Shown: positions 8,009 to 15,740 of the stretch, in pieces | How the letters are laid out: every line of letters starts with the position of its first letter | Position numbering within the stretch: position 1 is the stretch's first letter | DNA from: VRUE01 sp963699225 | GTDB lineage: Bacteria > Actinomycetota > Thermoleophilia > Solirubrobacterales > 70-9 | Assembly (NCBI GenBank): GCA_963699225.1 | Contig: OY969423.1 | Span: forward strand, 992,001-1,056,000 | Length of the DNA: 64,000 nucleotides | Direction: 5' to 3' | Notes under the pieces: model-generated | The model's input: only the letters and a program-made list of their open reading frames with translations | Told to the model about the DNA's origin: nothing | The model's database searches: none | Made by a program: the position numbers and the translations under genes

Positions 8009-8881
8009 TCAGGGAGAAGCTGCAACCGGTGATTCGGCGGGCCCGCCCGCTTCTTCGCCCGACTTCGGCACTTCTTCCCCTGACCCCGGCACTTCTCCGC
8101 TCGCCCCCGGCTCTTTCGCTTCTTCTTCCGCGCCTTCCTCCACGGGTTGCGCAAGCTCAACCGTGACGCAGTTCCCTTCCCCTTCCAGCGTCGCGGCCAG
8201 AGCCCGAGCGTCGCTCAGGTCGCCTTCGAGCTGAAGTTCATCGGTCGTGCCGTCGTCGTTCAGCCGCACAAGCACGATCTCAACAGGCGCTTCCTCCACG
8301 GTGGGTTCTTCGTCGAGGAACGTAACCGTGATCACGTATTCGTCCCCTTTGCAGCTTTCGAGCGCAGGAGGCGTGACCCCCGCGGTCACCGGCGCTTTCG
8401 ACGACCCGCCGCCGGGGGCGCCTGTCGGGGTCGCGACGGGCGAAGAAGTCCCCTCTGACGGAGCCTCCCCGGTTGTCGCTCCGGCAGAGGGGACTTCTCC
8501 GCCCCCTCCCGATCCAGGCGCAGGCCCCGTCGGAGACGACGGGGCCTCGGCGACCGCAACCGCCCGAGCCGGCACTACAGCGACATTGCTCGGCGATGGA
8601 GCCGGACTAGGGTTTGGGCCCGACCCAGCGTCGCCGCCCGCCCGCTGCGCCACCTGAACCCCCGGGGCCGCCGGCACGGCAACACCAGCCCCCAGACGAG
8701 CAGTCGACGGCACCGGTAGCGCCTTGCCGCCACCAACCGCCGCCTCGATGCCCAAGGGCACCTCGTGAGGCTCGGCGGAGTTGTCCTCCCATGGCCGCAG
8801 GCCCCAGAGCACGAACAGGGCGATCGCCACGCTCAGGGCAGGCAGCCCGAAGACGCCCAGCGCCGGAAACCTTCCCCCCAA
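8009..8881 (-). CDS. Low-complexity membrane-anchored/exported protein, function unknown
   Basis: The 290-residue protein starts at a TTG. An N-terminal hydrophobic segment (VFGLPALSVAIALFVLWGL) about 10 residues in suggests a signal anchor. Residues about 45-165 are rich in Pro, Ala, Gly and Ser. A small folded region follows (ESCKGDEYVITVTFLDEEPTVEEAPVEIVLV and GEGNCVTVEL, two cysteines that may pair), then an acidic Glu/Gly tail. Residues 128-146 are encoded by an imperfect 21 bp palindrome. The reading frame is the same as that of fbiC immediately upstream and the two are separated only by the fbiC TAG stop and 57 nt without another stop, so a longer N-terminus or read-through product is possible. 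I do not recognise a family. Confidence 0.7.
   Translation of the reverse strand: MGGRFPALGVFGLPALSVAIALFVLWGLRPWEDNSAEPHEVPLGIEAAVGGGKALPVPSTARLGAGVAVPAAPGVQVAQRAGGDAGSGPNPSPAPSPSNVAVVPARAVAVAEAPSSPTGPAPGSGGGGEVPSAGATTGEAPSEGTSSPVATPTGAPGGGSSKAPVTAGVTPPALESCKGDEYVITVTFLDEEPTVEEAPVEIVLVRLNDDGTTDELQLEGDLSDARALAATLEGEGNCVTVELAQPVEEGAEEEAKEPGASGEVPGSGEEVPKSGEEAGGPAESPVAASP
8444..8498. repeat. Inverted repeat inside the exported-protein gene
   Basis: Arms 8444-8464 and 8478-8498 (21 bp, one mismatch) enclose a 13 nt loop. From the loop outward the right arm reads GCTCCGGCAGAGGGG, similar to the cofE palindrome core. It lies in frame within the Gly/Ser/Pro-rich linker. Confidence 0.85.
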
Positions 8882-8938
8882 TGAGAACCACGAAGCGATA
8901 GGCCCAAGATAGGCCTTTGCCCAATAGTTCTCAACTAT

Positions 8939-11257
8939 CTAATAGGTCTCAACGATCTCGTAGAGGGTGGTGCGCTGGGCGGGCTCGCGGCCGCCGGCAC
9001 GAGCGGCCCCGATCAGTTGCTCCGGATCGAGACGGACGCCGTGCTGGGAGCCGGCCATGCGCGAGATGTTCTCCTCCATCAGCGTGCCGCCGAGGTCGTT
9101 GACCCCCCAGCGCAGCGCCTCGGTGGCGGCGTCGAGGCCCATCTTCACCCAGCTCGCCTGCAGGTTGGGGATCGTCTTGCCCAGCGCCAGGCGGAAGGCG
9201 GCCGTGTGCTTGAGGTTCTCGTCGTCGGAGATCTCCTCGATCCCATGGGTGCGACCGAGCATCGTGTTGAAGGGGATGAAGCTGAGCGGCACGAACTCGG
9301 TGATGCCGCCGGTGCGCTCCTGCAGCGCGCGCACCACCTGCATGTGGCGGGCCAACTCGCGCGGCTCCTCAATGTGGCCAAACATCACGGTCGAGGTCGA
9401 GCGCAGGCCGGCGCGGTGCGAGGCCTCAATGATCTCCACCCAGCGCTGCGCCGGCAGCTTGTTGGGCGAGATCCGCTGCCGCACCCCATCGTCGAGCACC
9501 TCCGCCGCGGTCCCTGGGGTCGACCCCAGCCCGCACTCGATCAGGTACTCGAAGACCTCGTCGGGCCCCTTGCCCGAGCGCTCGCACATGTAGTGGACCT
9601 CCATCGGCGAGTAGGCGTGCAGGTGCAGTTGCGGCGCCACGTCCTTGGCCAGCCGCAGCCACTTGCCGTACTCCTCGAGCGTCAGGTCCGGATGGATGCC
9701 GCCCTGCATGCAGAGCTCCGTGGCCCCGAACTCAACCGCTTCAAGGACCCGCTCGGCGAAATCCTCCTCCGACACCTCATAGGCATCAGGCGAGCGCTTG
9801 CCCTGCCCGAAACCGCAGAAGGCGCAACCGACGACGCAGATGTTGGTGAAGTTGATGTTCCGGTTGACCACAAACGTCACCCGATCCCCGGCGAGCTCTT
9901 GCCGAAGCTCGTCAGCAGCAACCCGCATCTCCTCAATCACCTCAGGCCGCGTCTCGGCAAACAGCGCCGTCAACTCGTCCTCCGAAAGCTCTTGGCCCTC
10001 GCGCCCCTTTTCGATTGCTTCGGGCGCCAGCCCCCCATCGATCGTCTCGTCCCGCCGCCGCCCCGAGCCACTGCGCGGAATGAAGCTCCAGTACTTCAGC
10101 TTGATCACATCGAGAACCCCCTGCTCCATCCACTCAGAGTCCATGTACTGCGGATAGACGCACAGCCGCTCCGTCAGCGCATATCCCTTCGGCGCCAGCT
10201 CCTTGCGCACCTGATGCGGACTGGGGAACGCGTGCTCGGGAGAGATGTGATCCCCGTTTGCAGAGAGCCCACCGAGATCCGTGGCACCCGCCTCGACCAG
10301 CTCATCCCAGGCGTCCGAGAGATTCGGCGGCACCTGGACCCCCACATCCGGCATCAACCGCTTGCACTCCCGAATCAGCCGCTTGATGTCCTCGACCCCC
10401 ACCGACGTTGCCCACGCAGGAAGCTGAGGAAGCGCCGACGGGGGGCCCTCCTCGGGAGGCTTTGGGAGCGACCGCAATCCGAGCTGCTGATCACTGCCGG
10501 CCGGACGGTCTCCCGGGGAGGGGTCCCCGTCGGCGCTCTCGCGGTTTTCGCCGGAGGAGGCCCCGTCGCCCCCCCACCGGGCGCGCGCGGCCTCGTCAGC
10601 GATATCCGCCACTTCGGCCCCGTAGTACCGCGGATGCGGCACGAAGTTCTGCAGGATCACCTCCTGAATGTGCCCGTACTTCCCGTGCAGCTCAGCCAGT
10701 GCTTCAAGCGATTCGACCTGCTCCTGCTGCGTCTCTCCGATGCCAACGAGGATCCCGCTCGTAAACGGAATCTTCAGCTCCCCCGCAGCCTCGATCGTCG
10801 CCAGCCGCCGCGCCGGATGCTTGGTCGGAGACCCGGCGTGAACGGTCTCCATCAACCGCTCCGAGACCGACTCCAGCATCAGGCCCTGTGAGGCAGTGAC
10901 CTCCCGGAGGCGAGCTAGATCCTCGTGGCCCAGCACGCCGATGTTCGTGTGCGGAAGCATGCCCCGCTCGAGAGCTCGTTCACACGACCAAACGACGTAA
11001 GAAGTGAAGTCCTCATGACCCCAATCGGCCAGCTTGGCCGCAACGACGGGATTGACCTCAGGCCGCTCGCCGGTCAGCACGAGCAGCTCCTTGGCGTTGC
11101 GCTTCAGCGCCTCGTCGAGCAGTCCCTCAACCTCTTCTGGCGAGCGAATGTGCGCCTGGTGCGTGGCGAAGGCGCAGTACTTGCAGTAGCACTGGCAGGT
11201 CCGCGAGAGGGAGAGCGTGTAGTTCCGGGAGAAGGTAACGCGGCGCACGTCGCCCAA
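8939..11257 (-). CDS. fbiC: 7,8-didemethyl-8-hydroxy-5-deazariboflavin (Fo) synthase, FbiC (CofG-CofH fusion)
   Basis: The 772-residue fusion contains two radical-SAM enzymes that make Fo from tyrosine and the pyrimidine 5-amino-6-ribitylaminouracil. The CofG half has the CQCYCKYCAF cluster motif near residue 22 (CxxxCxxC); the CofH half has the second CVVGCAFCGF motif, followed by TELCMQGGIHPDL and HAYSPMEVHYM. The start is TTG (MGDVRRVTFSRNYTLSLSRTC). Between VADIADEAARARW and LPAWATSVGVEDIK the CofG half carries a Pro/Gly/Ser-rich insert of roughly 50 residues, and 241-275 within it are encoded by a 26 bp imperfect palindrome. It faces the other F420 genes on the opposite strand. No in-frame stop or frameshift interrupts either radical-SAM half. 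Confidence 0.95.
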   Translation of the reverse strand: MGDVRRVTFSRNYTLSLSRTCQCYCKYCAFATHQAHIRSPEEVEGLLDEALKRNAKELLVLTGERPEVNPVVAAKLADWGHEDFTSYVVWSCERALERGMLPHTNIGVLGHEDLARLREVTASQGLMLESVSERLMETVHAGSPTKHPARRLATIEAAGELKIPFTSGILVGIGETQQEQVESLEALAELHGKYGHIQEVILQNFVPHPRYYGAEVADIADEAARARWGGDGASSGENRESADGDPSPGDRPAGSDQQLGLRSLPKPPEEGPPSALPQLPAWATSVGVEDIKRLIRECKRLMPDVGVQVPPNLSDAWDELVEAGATDLGGLSANGDHISPEHAFPSPHQVRKELAPKGYALTERLCVYPQYMDSEWMEQGVLDVIKLKYWSFIPRSGSGRRRDETIDGGLAPEAIEKGREGQELSEDELTALFAETRPEVIEEMRVAADELRQELAGDRVTFVVNRNINFTNICVVGCAFCGFGQGKRSPDAYEVSEEDFAERVLEAVEFGATELCMQGGIHPDLTLEEYGKWLRLAKDVAPQLHLHAYSPMEVHYMCERSGKGPDEVFEYLIECGLGSTPGTAAEVLDDGVRQRISPNKLPAQRWVEIIEASHRAGLRSTSTVMFGHIEEPRELARHMQVVRALQERTGGITEFVPLSFIPFNTMLGRTHGIEEISDDENLKHTAAFRLALGKTIPNLQASWVKMGLDAATEALRWGVNDLGGTLMEENISRMAGSQHGVRLDPEQLIGAARAGGREPAQRTTLYEIVETY
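10432..10536. repeat. Inverted repeat inside fbiC
   Basis: Arms 10432-10457 and 10511-10536 match at 23 of 26 positions, with a 53 nt loop. The loop-proximal part of the right arm reads TCCCGGGGAGGGG. The element is in frame and encodes part of the non-conserved linker of the CofG half. Confidence 0.8.
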
Positions 11258-11272
11258 GCTACTGCAACAAAG

Positions 11273-11299
11273 GACCGGGCCGGCAATGCCGGCCCGGTC
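11273..11299 (-). terminator. Terminator-like hairpin downstream of the aquaporin gene
   Basis: A perfect 12 bp GC-rich stem (GACCGGGCCGGC and its complement) has a 3 nt loop and, on the minus strand, is followed by CCTTTGTTG. It lies 37 nt past the aquaporin stop and just upstream of the fbiC start, so it probably stops aquaporin transcription before fbiC. The U-run is short. Confidence 0.7.
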
Positions 11300-11335
11300 T
11301 CAAGCAGTCGAATCGAAGGCCCGAAGGCCCTGCCC

Positions 11336-12094
11336 CTAGCGGGCGCCCTCTGAGTACTTCTCGACCGGGGGCCGCACCGGCTCGGCCGGCTCGGTCGGCG
11401 GCAGGCCGCCCTTCTCGATCACGAAGCGGAAGACCGCGGCCGCAAGCAGAGAGCCGACGATCGGGCCGACCAGGTAGGGCCAGACGCCGCCCCACTCGTT
11501 GCCGACCAGCGCCGGGCCGAACCAGCGGGCGGGGTTGAAGGAGCCGCCGGTCAGCGGGCCGCCGACCATGACGATGAAGCCCAGCGTGGTGCCGATCGCC
11601 AGCGGTGCCCACTCCTTGAAGCTCTTGCGGGAGTAGACCGCGGCGAGAATCACGAGCACGAGGCAGAAGGTGCCGATCGCCTCGATGATCGAGCCACGGA
11701 AGTTGCTGCCGAGAATCGGGTTGATCGTGGCCGCGCCGTAGTGGGTTGCGCGCCCCTCGTCGAGCAGCAGCCCCTTGCAGAGCAGCGCGCCGAGCACACC
11801 GCCCGAGAGCTGAGCCAGCATGAAGATCAGCGCATCGATCGACGAGATCCGTCTGATCACCCAGGCAGCCAGCGTCACCGCGGGGTTGAAATGCCCACCG
11901 CTGACCACGCCGAACATGACGATCAGGCCAAAGAGCAGGAAGGCATGGACGAGGCCGATGACCGCGAAGTCCGACCCGAACTGGGCCTGTTCGCCGGTCG
12001 AGACGAAAAGCACCACGACGCTGGTGATGAAGAACACCAACAAGAAGGTGCCTATTAGCTCAGCAAGGTATGCCGGTAGTCCGCGTTCCTGCAC
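11336..12094 (-). CDS. MIP-family channel (aquaporin / glycerol facilitator)
   Basis: The 252-residue, six-helix channel has the two half-helix motifs GGHFNPAVTLA and GGSFNPARWFGPAL. The start is GTG, with a strong ribosome-binding site AGGAGGAG about 10 nt upstream. Residues lining the selectivity filter were not modelled; the NPARW second motif is seen in water-type aquaporins, so water is the more likely substrate. The protein has a longer basic/proline-rich C-tail (PPTEPAEPVRPPVEKYSEGAR). It is divergent from the binding-lipoprotein gene at 12178, with 83 nt between starts, and stands alone transcriptionally. Confidence 0.92.
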   Translation of the reverse strand: MQERGLPAYLAELIGTFLLVFFITSVVVLFVSTGEQAQFGSDFAVIGLVHAFLLFGLIVMFGVVSGGHFNPAVTLAAWVIRRISSIDALIFMLAQLSGGVLGALLCKGLLLDEGRATHYGAATINPILGSNFRGSIIEAIGTFCLVLVILAAVYSRKSFKEWAPLAIGTTLGFIVMVGGPLTGGSFNPARWFGPALVGNEWGGVWPYLVGPIVGSLLAAAVFRFVIEKGGLPPTEPAEPVRPPVEKYSEGAR

Positions 12095-12177
12095 TCTCTC
12101 TCCTCCTAGATCCCTGATTCGACTGGGGCGGGCGCCAGTCTACTCATTTTGCTCGAATGAATTAGGTTCCCGGCTTC

Positions 12178-13143
12178 ATGAAGTTGGTTGCCGCGCTGCT
12201 GGCGGCCGCCTCTCTGCTTGCCGGCCTCGCCGGCTGCGGCGGGAGCGGCGCTGAACCGGGCGCGCCTAGCGGCGCGAGCTTGGTGCTCGACTTCACGCCG
12301 AATGCGGTCCACTCCGGCATCTACGCGGCCCAGCACGAAGGCTTCTATCGCGACGAAGGGGTCGACCTGACGATCCGCCAGCCCGGTGAATCGACTGACG
12401 CCCCAAAGCTGCTTGCGGCCGGCCGCGTCGACTTCGCGATCCTCGACATCCACAACCTCGGTATCGCCCGCGAGCGCGGCATCGACCTGGTCGGCACGAT
12501 GCCGCTCGTGCAGCGCCCGCTGGCCGCGGTGATCGCCCACGGTGGCCGCGGCATTGCCCGGCCGAAGGACCTCGAAGACAAGACCGTCGGCGTCACCGGA
12601 CTGCCTTCAGACGAAGCCGTGGTCGACTCCGAGGTAAGCGCCGACGGCGGCGACCCGGCCAAGGTCAAGCGGGTGACGATCGGCTTCAACGCGATCTCAG
12701 CGCTCGCCGCCGGCAAGGTCGACGCCGCAACCGGCTTCTGGAACGCCGAGGGCGTCACCCTGCGCCGGCAGGGAGTGCCGATCCGGATCTTCAAGGTCAA
12801 CGAATACGGCGCCCCGCCCTATCCGGAGCTGGTGCTCGTCGCCTCACGGCAAACGATCAAGCAGGAACCCGAGCTGGTCGAATCCGTCCTGGCGGCGACG
12901 ACGCGGGGCTACGAACTGACCGTCCACGACCCCAATCGCGCCCTCGACGACCTGCTCGCCGAAGTGCCCAGCCTCGAGCGTGGCGAACAGCAGGCCCAGC
13001 TCAGCGCCCTGCTTCCCGACCTGGACCCGAAGCCGTTCGATCCAGCCGTGCTCAGGGCGTGGGCCGCTTGGGACCTCGAACATGGCCTGCTCGAACGACC
13101 CCTCGATGTGGACGCGGCGTTCGAGCTAGGCTTGCAGCCGTGA
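12178..13143 (+). CDS. ABC transporter substrate-binding lipoprotein, NMT1/THI5-like
   Basis: The 321-residue lipoprotein has a signal peptide ending in the lipobox LAGC at about residue 20. The mature part begins LVLDFTPNAVHSGIYAAQHEGFYRDEGVDLTIRQPG, the classic start of NMT1/THI5-type binding proteins for thiamine pyrimidine precursors or related organic solutes. Later motifs include GRVDFAILDIHNLGIARERG and KVDAATGFWNAEGV. No permease or ATPase gene is next to it, so the partner transporter must lie elsewhere. The stop overlaps the start of the next gene by 4 nt (GTGA). The substrate cannot be read from the sequence; pyrimidine/thiamine precursor is the family default. Confidence 0.85.
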   Translation: MKLVAALLAAASLLAGLAGCGGSGAEPGAPSGASLVLDFTPNAVHSGIYAAQHEGFYRDEGVDLTIRQPGESTDAPKLLAAGRVDFAILDIHNLGIARERGIDLVGTMPLVQRPLAAVIAHGGRGIARPKDLEDKTVGVTGLPSDEAVVDSEVSADGGDPAKVKRVTIGFNAISALAAGKVDAATGFWNAEGVTLRRQGVPIRIFKVNEYGAPPYPELVLVASRQTIKQEPELVESVLAATTRGYELTVHDPNRALDDLLAEVPSLERGEQQAQLSALLPDLDPKPFDPAVLRAWAAWDLEHGLLERPLDVDAAFELGLQP

Positions 13144-13502
13144 GCCTGGCAGCCGACTTCCAGCAGGTGCTCGACGCGATGCCACCCGACTGGACCGACC
13201 TCGAACTCGACCTGCGGATCGAGGACGAGAGCCGCTACGTCGACTGCGCCGTGGCGCTGAGCCAGGTCAACGCCCGGCCCTACTCAAAGGCCGATTGGGA
13301 TTGGCGGCTGATCGTCGCCCACAGCTTCGGTCACGCCGCAGCTGCGGAGACAGTCAAGGGAGTCCTGGCGAAGCTCGACGGCGAAGGTATCGGCGGCGAG
13401 ATGCAACTGCGCGAGGTGCGCGAGGGCCGTTCCGAGGTTGTGCAGATGTGGGGCCGGCCCGAGAGCGTTCGCGAGGAGTTCCGCGAACGCCGCTCGATCT
13501 AG
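13140..13502 (+). CDS. Conserved hypothetical protein
   Basis: The 120-residue soluble protein starts with GTG and overlaps the upstream lipoprotein gene by 4 nt. It is mixed alpha/beta with two segments that look structured: LDLRIEDESRYVDCAVALSQVN and WDWRLIVAHSFGHAAAAETVKGVLAKLDGEG, then a charged tail ending REEFRERRSI. I do not recognise the family. Its stop shares one base with the start of the next gene, so the three genes 12178-13825 are very likely cotranscribed and translationally coupled. Confidence 0.75.
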   Translation: MSLAADFQQVLDAMPPDWTDLELDLRIEDESRYVDCAVALSQVNARPYSKADWDWRLIVAHSFGHAAAAETVKGVLAKLDGEGIGGEMQLREVREGRSEVVQMWGRPESVREEFRERRSI

Positions 13503-13825
13503 TGGCACGCGTCCTCGCGATCTCCTCCGACCTCCTGCTCGGCAGCAAGGTCGAGGCAATGCTGCGGGCGGCGGGACACGATGTAACGATGGCGCCCAGT
13601 CCAGACCCGGCCCAACTCGAGGACACCAACCTGATCGTCGCCGACCTGGACACTGAGAACGCCACCGAACTGGTTGGCCACGGTGTCCCCGTCCTCGGCT
13701 ACTACTCGCACGTCAACCCCGAGACCAAGCAAGCTGCCGAAGCCGCGGGCGTCGACCTAGCTGTTCCCCGCTCTCGGATGGCGCGGGAACTTCCCGAGCT
13801 GGCCGCCAAGCTCCTCGGTACCTAG
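13502..13825 (+). CDS. Small conserved protein with response-regulator-like fold
   Basis: The 107-residue protein starts at GTG (VARVLAISSDLLLGSKVEAMLRAAGHDV). The alternation of hydrophobic strands and helices, with LIVADLDTENATELV, VPVLGYYSHVNPETKQAAEAAGVDLAVPRSR and LPELAAKLL, is like a flavodoxin/receiver fold. The usual phosphoacceptor Asp lies in ADLD, but the acidic pair at the N-terminus is not clear. It may be a non-phosphorylated receiver-like protein. The last 4 nt overlap the convergent Nramp gene. Function unknown. Confidence 0.7.
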   Translation: MARVLAISSDLLLGSKVEAMLRAAGHDVTMAPSPDPAQLEDTNLIVADLDTENATELVGHGVPVLGYYSHVNPETKQAAEAAGVDLAVPRSRMARELPELAAKLLGT

Positions 13826-15168
13826 CCGAAGAACACCTGCTGCAGTAGGAAGACGTTCAAGGCGATGATCATCGCGGCCAGCACCCCCGCGATGCCGGTC
13901 AGCCAGCGTGGATTGACCAGCGCCCCCATCACCTTCTGACTCGAAGTCAGCATCAGCAGCGGCACCAGGGCAAAGGGGATGCCGAAGGAGAGGACGACCT
14001 GGCTGGCGACCAGGGCGTCGGTCGGGTCGATGCCGATCGCGAGCACGATCAGGGCCGGGGCCAGGGTGATCGCGCGGCGGACGAAGATCGGGATGCGGCG
14101 GCGGATGAACCCCTGCATCACCACCTGGCCGGCCATCGTGCCGACCGAGGAGGAAGCAAAGCCGGAGGCGAGCAGGGCAATGCCGAAGACGGTGGCGGCG
14201 CGGTCGGAGACGAGGGTCTTGAATCCTTCGAAGGCACCGTCGATCGAGTCGACGCCGGTCAAGCCGCTGCCGTGGAAGAGCGCGGCGGCGACGATCATCA
14301 TCGAGAGGTTGACCAAGCCGGCGAGCGAGAGCGCGATGACGACGTCGACGCGCTCGAAGCCGAGGATCTTGCGCCGCTCGTTGTCGTCGCGACCGACAAC
14401 CCGCCCCTGGGTCAGCGCCGAGTGCAGGTAGATCACGTGCGGCATCACGGTCGCGCCGATGATCCCGGTGGCGAGCAGGATGCTCTCGGTGCCGGCGAAG
14501 CCGGGGACGATCAGGTGGCGACCGATTTCGCTCGCGTCTGGACTGGCGTCGAAGAGCTCGAAGGCAAAGGAGGCGACGACGACGCCGACCAAGACCGTAA
14601 TCCCGGCCTCGAGCCGACGAAATCCCTTTTGCTGCAGGGCGAGGATCGCGAAGGCGCCGGCGCCAGCGATCACGCCAGCCGGGAAGAGCGGGATCCCGAA
14701 GAGCAGGTTGAGCCCCAGTGCGGCACCGACGACCTCGGCGATGTCGCAGGCCATCGCCACCAGCTCGGCCTGGATCCAGAGACCGAACGAGGTGCGGCGC
14801 GAGAAGCGCTCGCGACAGAGCTCGGCGAGGTTCTTGCCGGTCGCGATCCCCAGCTTTGCCGACTGGGTCTGCACGACCATCGCGATCAGGTTCGCGCCAA
14901 GGACCACCCAAAGAAGCAGGTAGCCGAACTTGGCGCCGCCGGCGATGTTGGTGGCGAAGTTGCCGGGGTCGATGTAGGCGACGGCGGCGATGAAGGCGGG
15001 GCCAAGGAAGGGCCAGATGCGCGAGAAGCCGCGAGCGTGGCCGTCGAGCGAGCGGCGCGCGGCGCGAGCGACCGCGGCCTCGCCGGGAAGGACATCCTCG
15101 AGTCCGTTCCCGTTCGGAGGGGCCTCCTCGGCCTCGGCCTCGGGCGCGCTCACCGGGGGCGGCTTCAT
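13822..15168 (-). CDS. mntH: Nramp-family divalent metal (Mn2+/Fe2+) transporter
   Basis: The 448-residue, 11-helix proton-coupled transporter has the family-defining AYIDPGN motif (residues 65-70) in helix 1 and the MPH motif in helix 6 (GIIGATVMPHVIYLHSAL), which supply metal ligands. It imports Mn2+ or Fe2+ across the cytoplasmic membrane. The first 47 residues are an acidic, proline-rich cytoplasmic tail. Its start overlaps the stop of the DtxR-family regulator gene by 4 nt, so both form one regulator-transporter operon probably controlled by the operator at 15619. Confidence 0.93.
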   Translation of the reverse strand: MKPPPVSAPEAEAEEAPPNGNGLEDVLPGEAAVARAARRSLDGHARGFSRIWPFLGPAFIAAVAYIDPGNFATNIAGGAKFGYLLLWVVLGANLIAMVVQTQSAKLGIATGKNLAELCRERFSRRTSFGLWIQAELVAMACDIAEVVGAALGLNLLFGIPLFPAGVIAGAGAFAILALQQKGFRRLEAGITVLVGVVVASFAFELFDASPDASEIGRHLIVPGFAGTESILLATGIIGATVMPHVIYLHSALTQGRVVGRDDNERRKILGFERVDVVIALSLAGLVNLSMMIVAAALFHGSGLTGVDSIDGAFEGFKTLVSDRAATVFGIALLASGFASSSVGTMAGQVVMQGFIRRRIPIFVRRAITLAPALIVLAIGIDPTDALVASQVVLSFGIPFALVPLLMLTSSQKVMGALVNPRWLTGIAGVLAAMIIALNVFLLQQVFFG

Positions 15169-15608
15169 CCCTTGTCGCTCTCCACCGGCAAGGTCAGATC
15201 CGGCCTGGGGATCGGCGTGCCGTGCGGGTCGTGGCTCGGCTCGCCGAGCTTGGCCGCGATCAGCAGCTCGAGCTCCTCGGAGATGTAGTGCTCGAGCACC
15301 TCGGCCTCCTCATGCACCCGGTCCTCGGGCATGCCGAGCGCCTCAGAGAGGTAGGCCTCGATCAGGCGGTGGTGGCGGATCACCTCGAGCGCGACCTTCT
15401 CCCCTGCCGGGGTCAGGGTGACGCCCTTGTAGGGGAGGTAGTCGACCAGGCCCATCTGGCCGAGCTTCTTCAGCATCGAGGTGGCGGTGGCCGGGGTGAC
15501 GCTGAGGCGCTGGGCAACCTCGCCGTTCAGGACCGGGCCGCGGCGTTGCTGGGCGAGCATGTAGATCGCCTTGGCGTAGTCCTCTATGGCTTCCGAAGTT
15601 TTAGGCAC
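15165..15608 (-). CDS. mntR: DtxR-family metal-dependent repressor (MntR/IdeR-like)
   Basis: The 147-residue regulator has an N-terminal winged helix (AIEDYAKAIYMLAQQRRGP, LSVTPATATSMLKKLGQMGLVDYLPYKGVTLTPAG) and a dimerisation/metal domain with RHHRLIEAYLSEALGM and EEAEVLEHYISEELE. The His, Glu and Glu-His residues there match metal ligands in MntR, while one N-terminal acidic ligand of Bacillus MntR is not retained. There is no SH3 domain, as in MntR. It should repress with Mn2+ (or Fe2+) bound. It is the first gene of the operon with mntH, and an operator-like palindrome lies 10 nt upstream of its start. Confidence 0.88.
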   Translation of the reverse strand: MPKTSEAIEDYAKAIYMLAQQRRGPVLNGEVAQRLSVTPATATSMLKKLGQMGLVDYLPYKGVTLTPAGEKVALEVIRHHRLIEAYLSEALGMPEDRVHEEAEVLEHYISEELELLIAAKLGEPSHDPHGTPIPRPDLTLPVESDKG

Positions 15609-15618
15609 GTCGAAAGAG

Positions 15619-15634
15619 TTTAGACATATCTAAA
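15619..15634. promoter_or_regulatory. Probable MntR/DtxR-type operator
   Basis: TTTAGACATATCTAAA is a near-perfect 16 bp palindrome (TTTAGA/TCTAAA half-sites) in otherwise GC-rich DNA, 10 nt upstream of the mntR start. DtxR-family repressors bind AT-rich palindromes of this kind in their own promoters. Autoregulation of mntR-mntH is inferred from position. Confidence 0.7.
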
Positions 15635-15648
15635 AAACAGGTGGCAGA

Positions 15649-15712
15649 GGCATCGGGGAGGACCCCGCCCGAGCAACAGCGGGGAGGCTCGGGCGGGGTC
15701 CTCCCCGATGCC
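15649..15712. repeat. Perfect 25 bp inverted repeat between mntR and ygfZ
   Basis: Arms 15649-15673 and 15688-15712 are exact reverse complements with a 14 nt loop, the same architecture as the cofE palindrome. From the loop outward the right arm reads CTCGGGCGGGG. It lies between divergent genes, so it is not in terminator position for either. Confidence 0.9.
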
Positions 15713-15740
15713 CATGTCAGCGGCTTCTTAGAATCGCTCT

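Noticed and set aside
9017..10891. 624-codon plus-strand frame opposite fbiC
   Set aside because: Antisense shadow of FbiC, whose two radical-SAM motifs are unmistakable.
12121..12140. Inverted repeat GACTGGGGC/GCGCCAGTC upstream of the NMT1-like gene
   Set aside because: Arms are only 9 nt with a mismatch and a 2 nt loop; not clearly an operator, terminator or member of the palindrome family.
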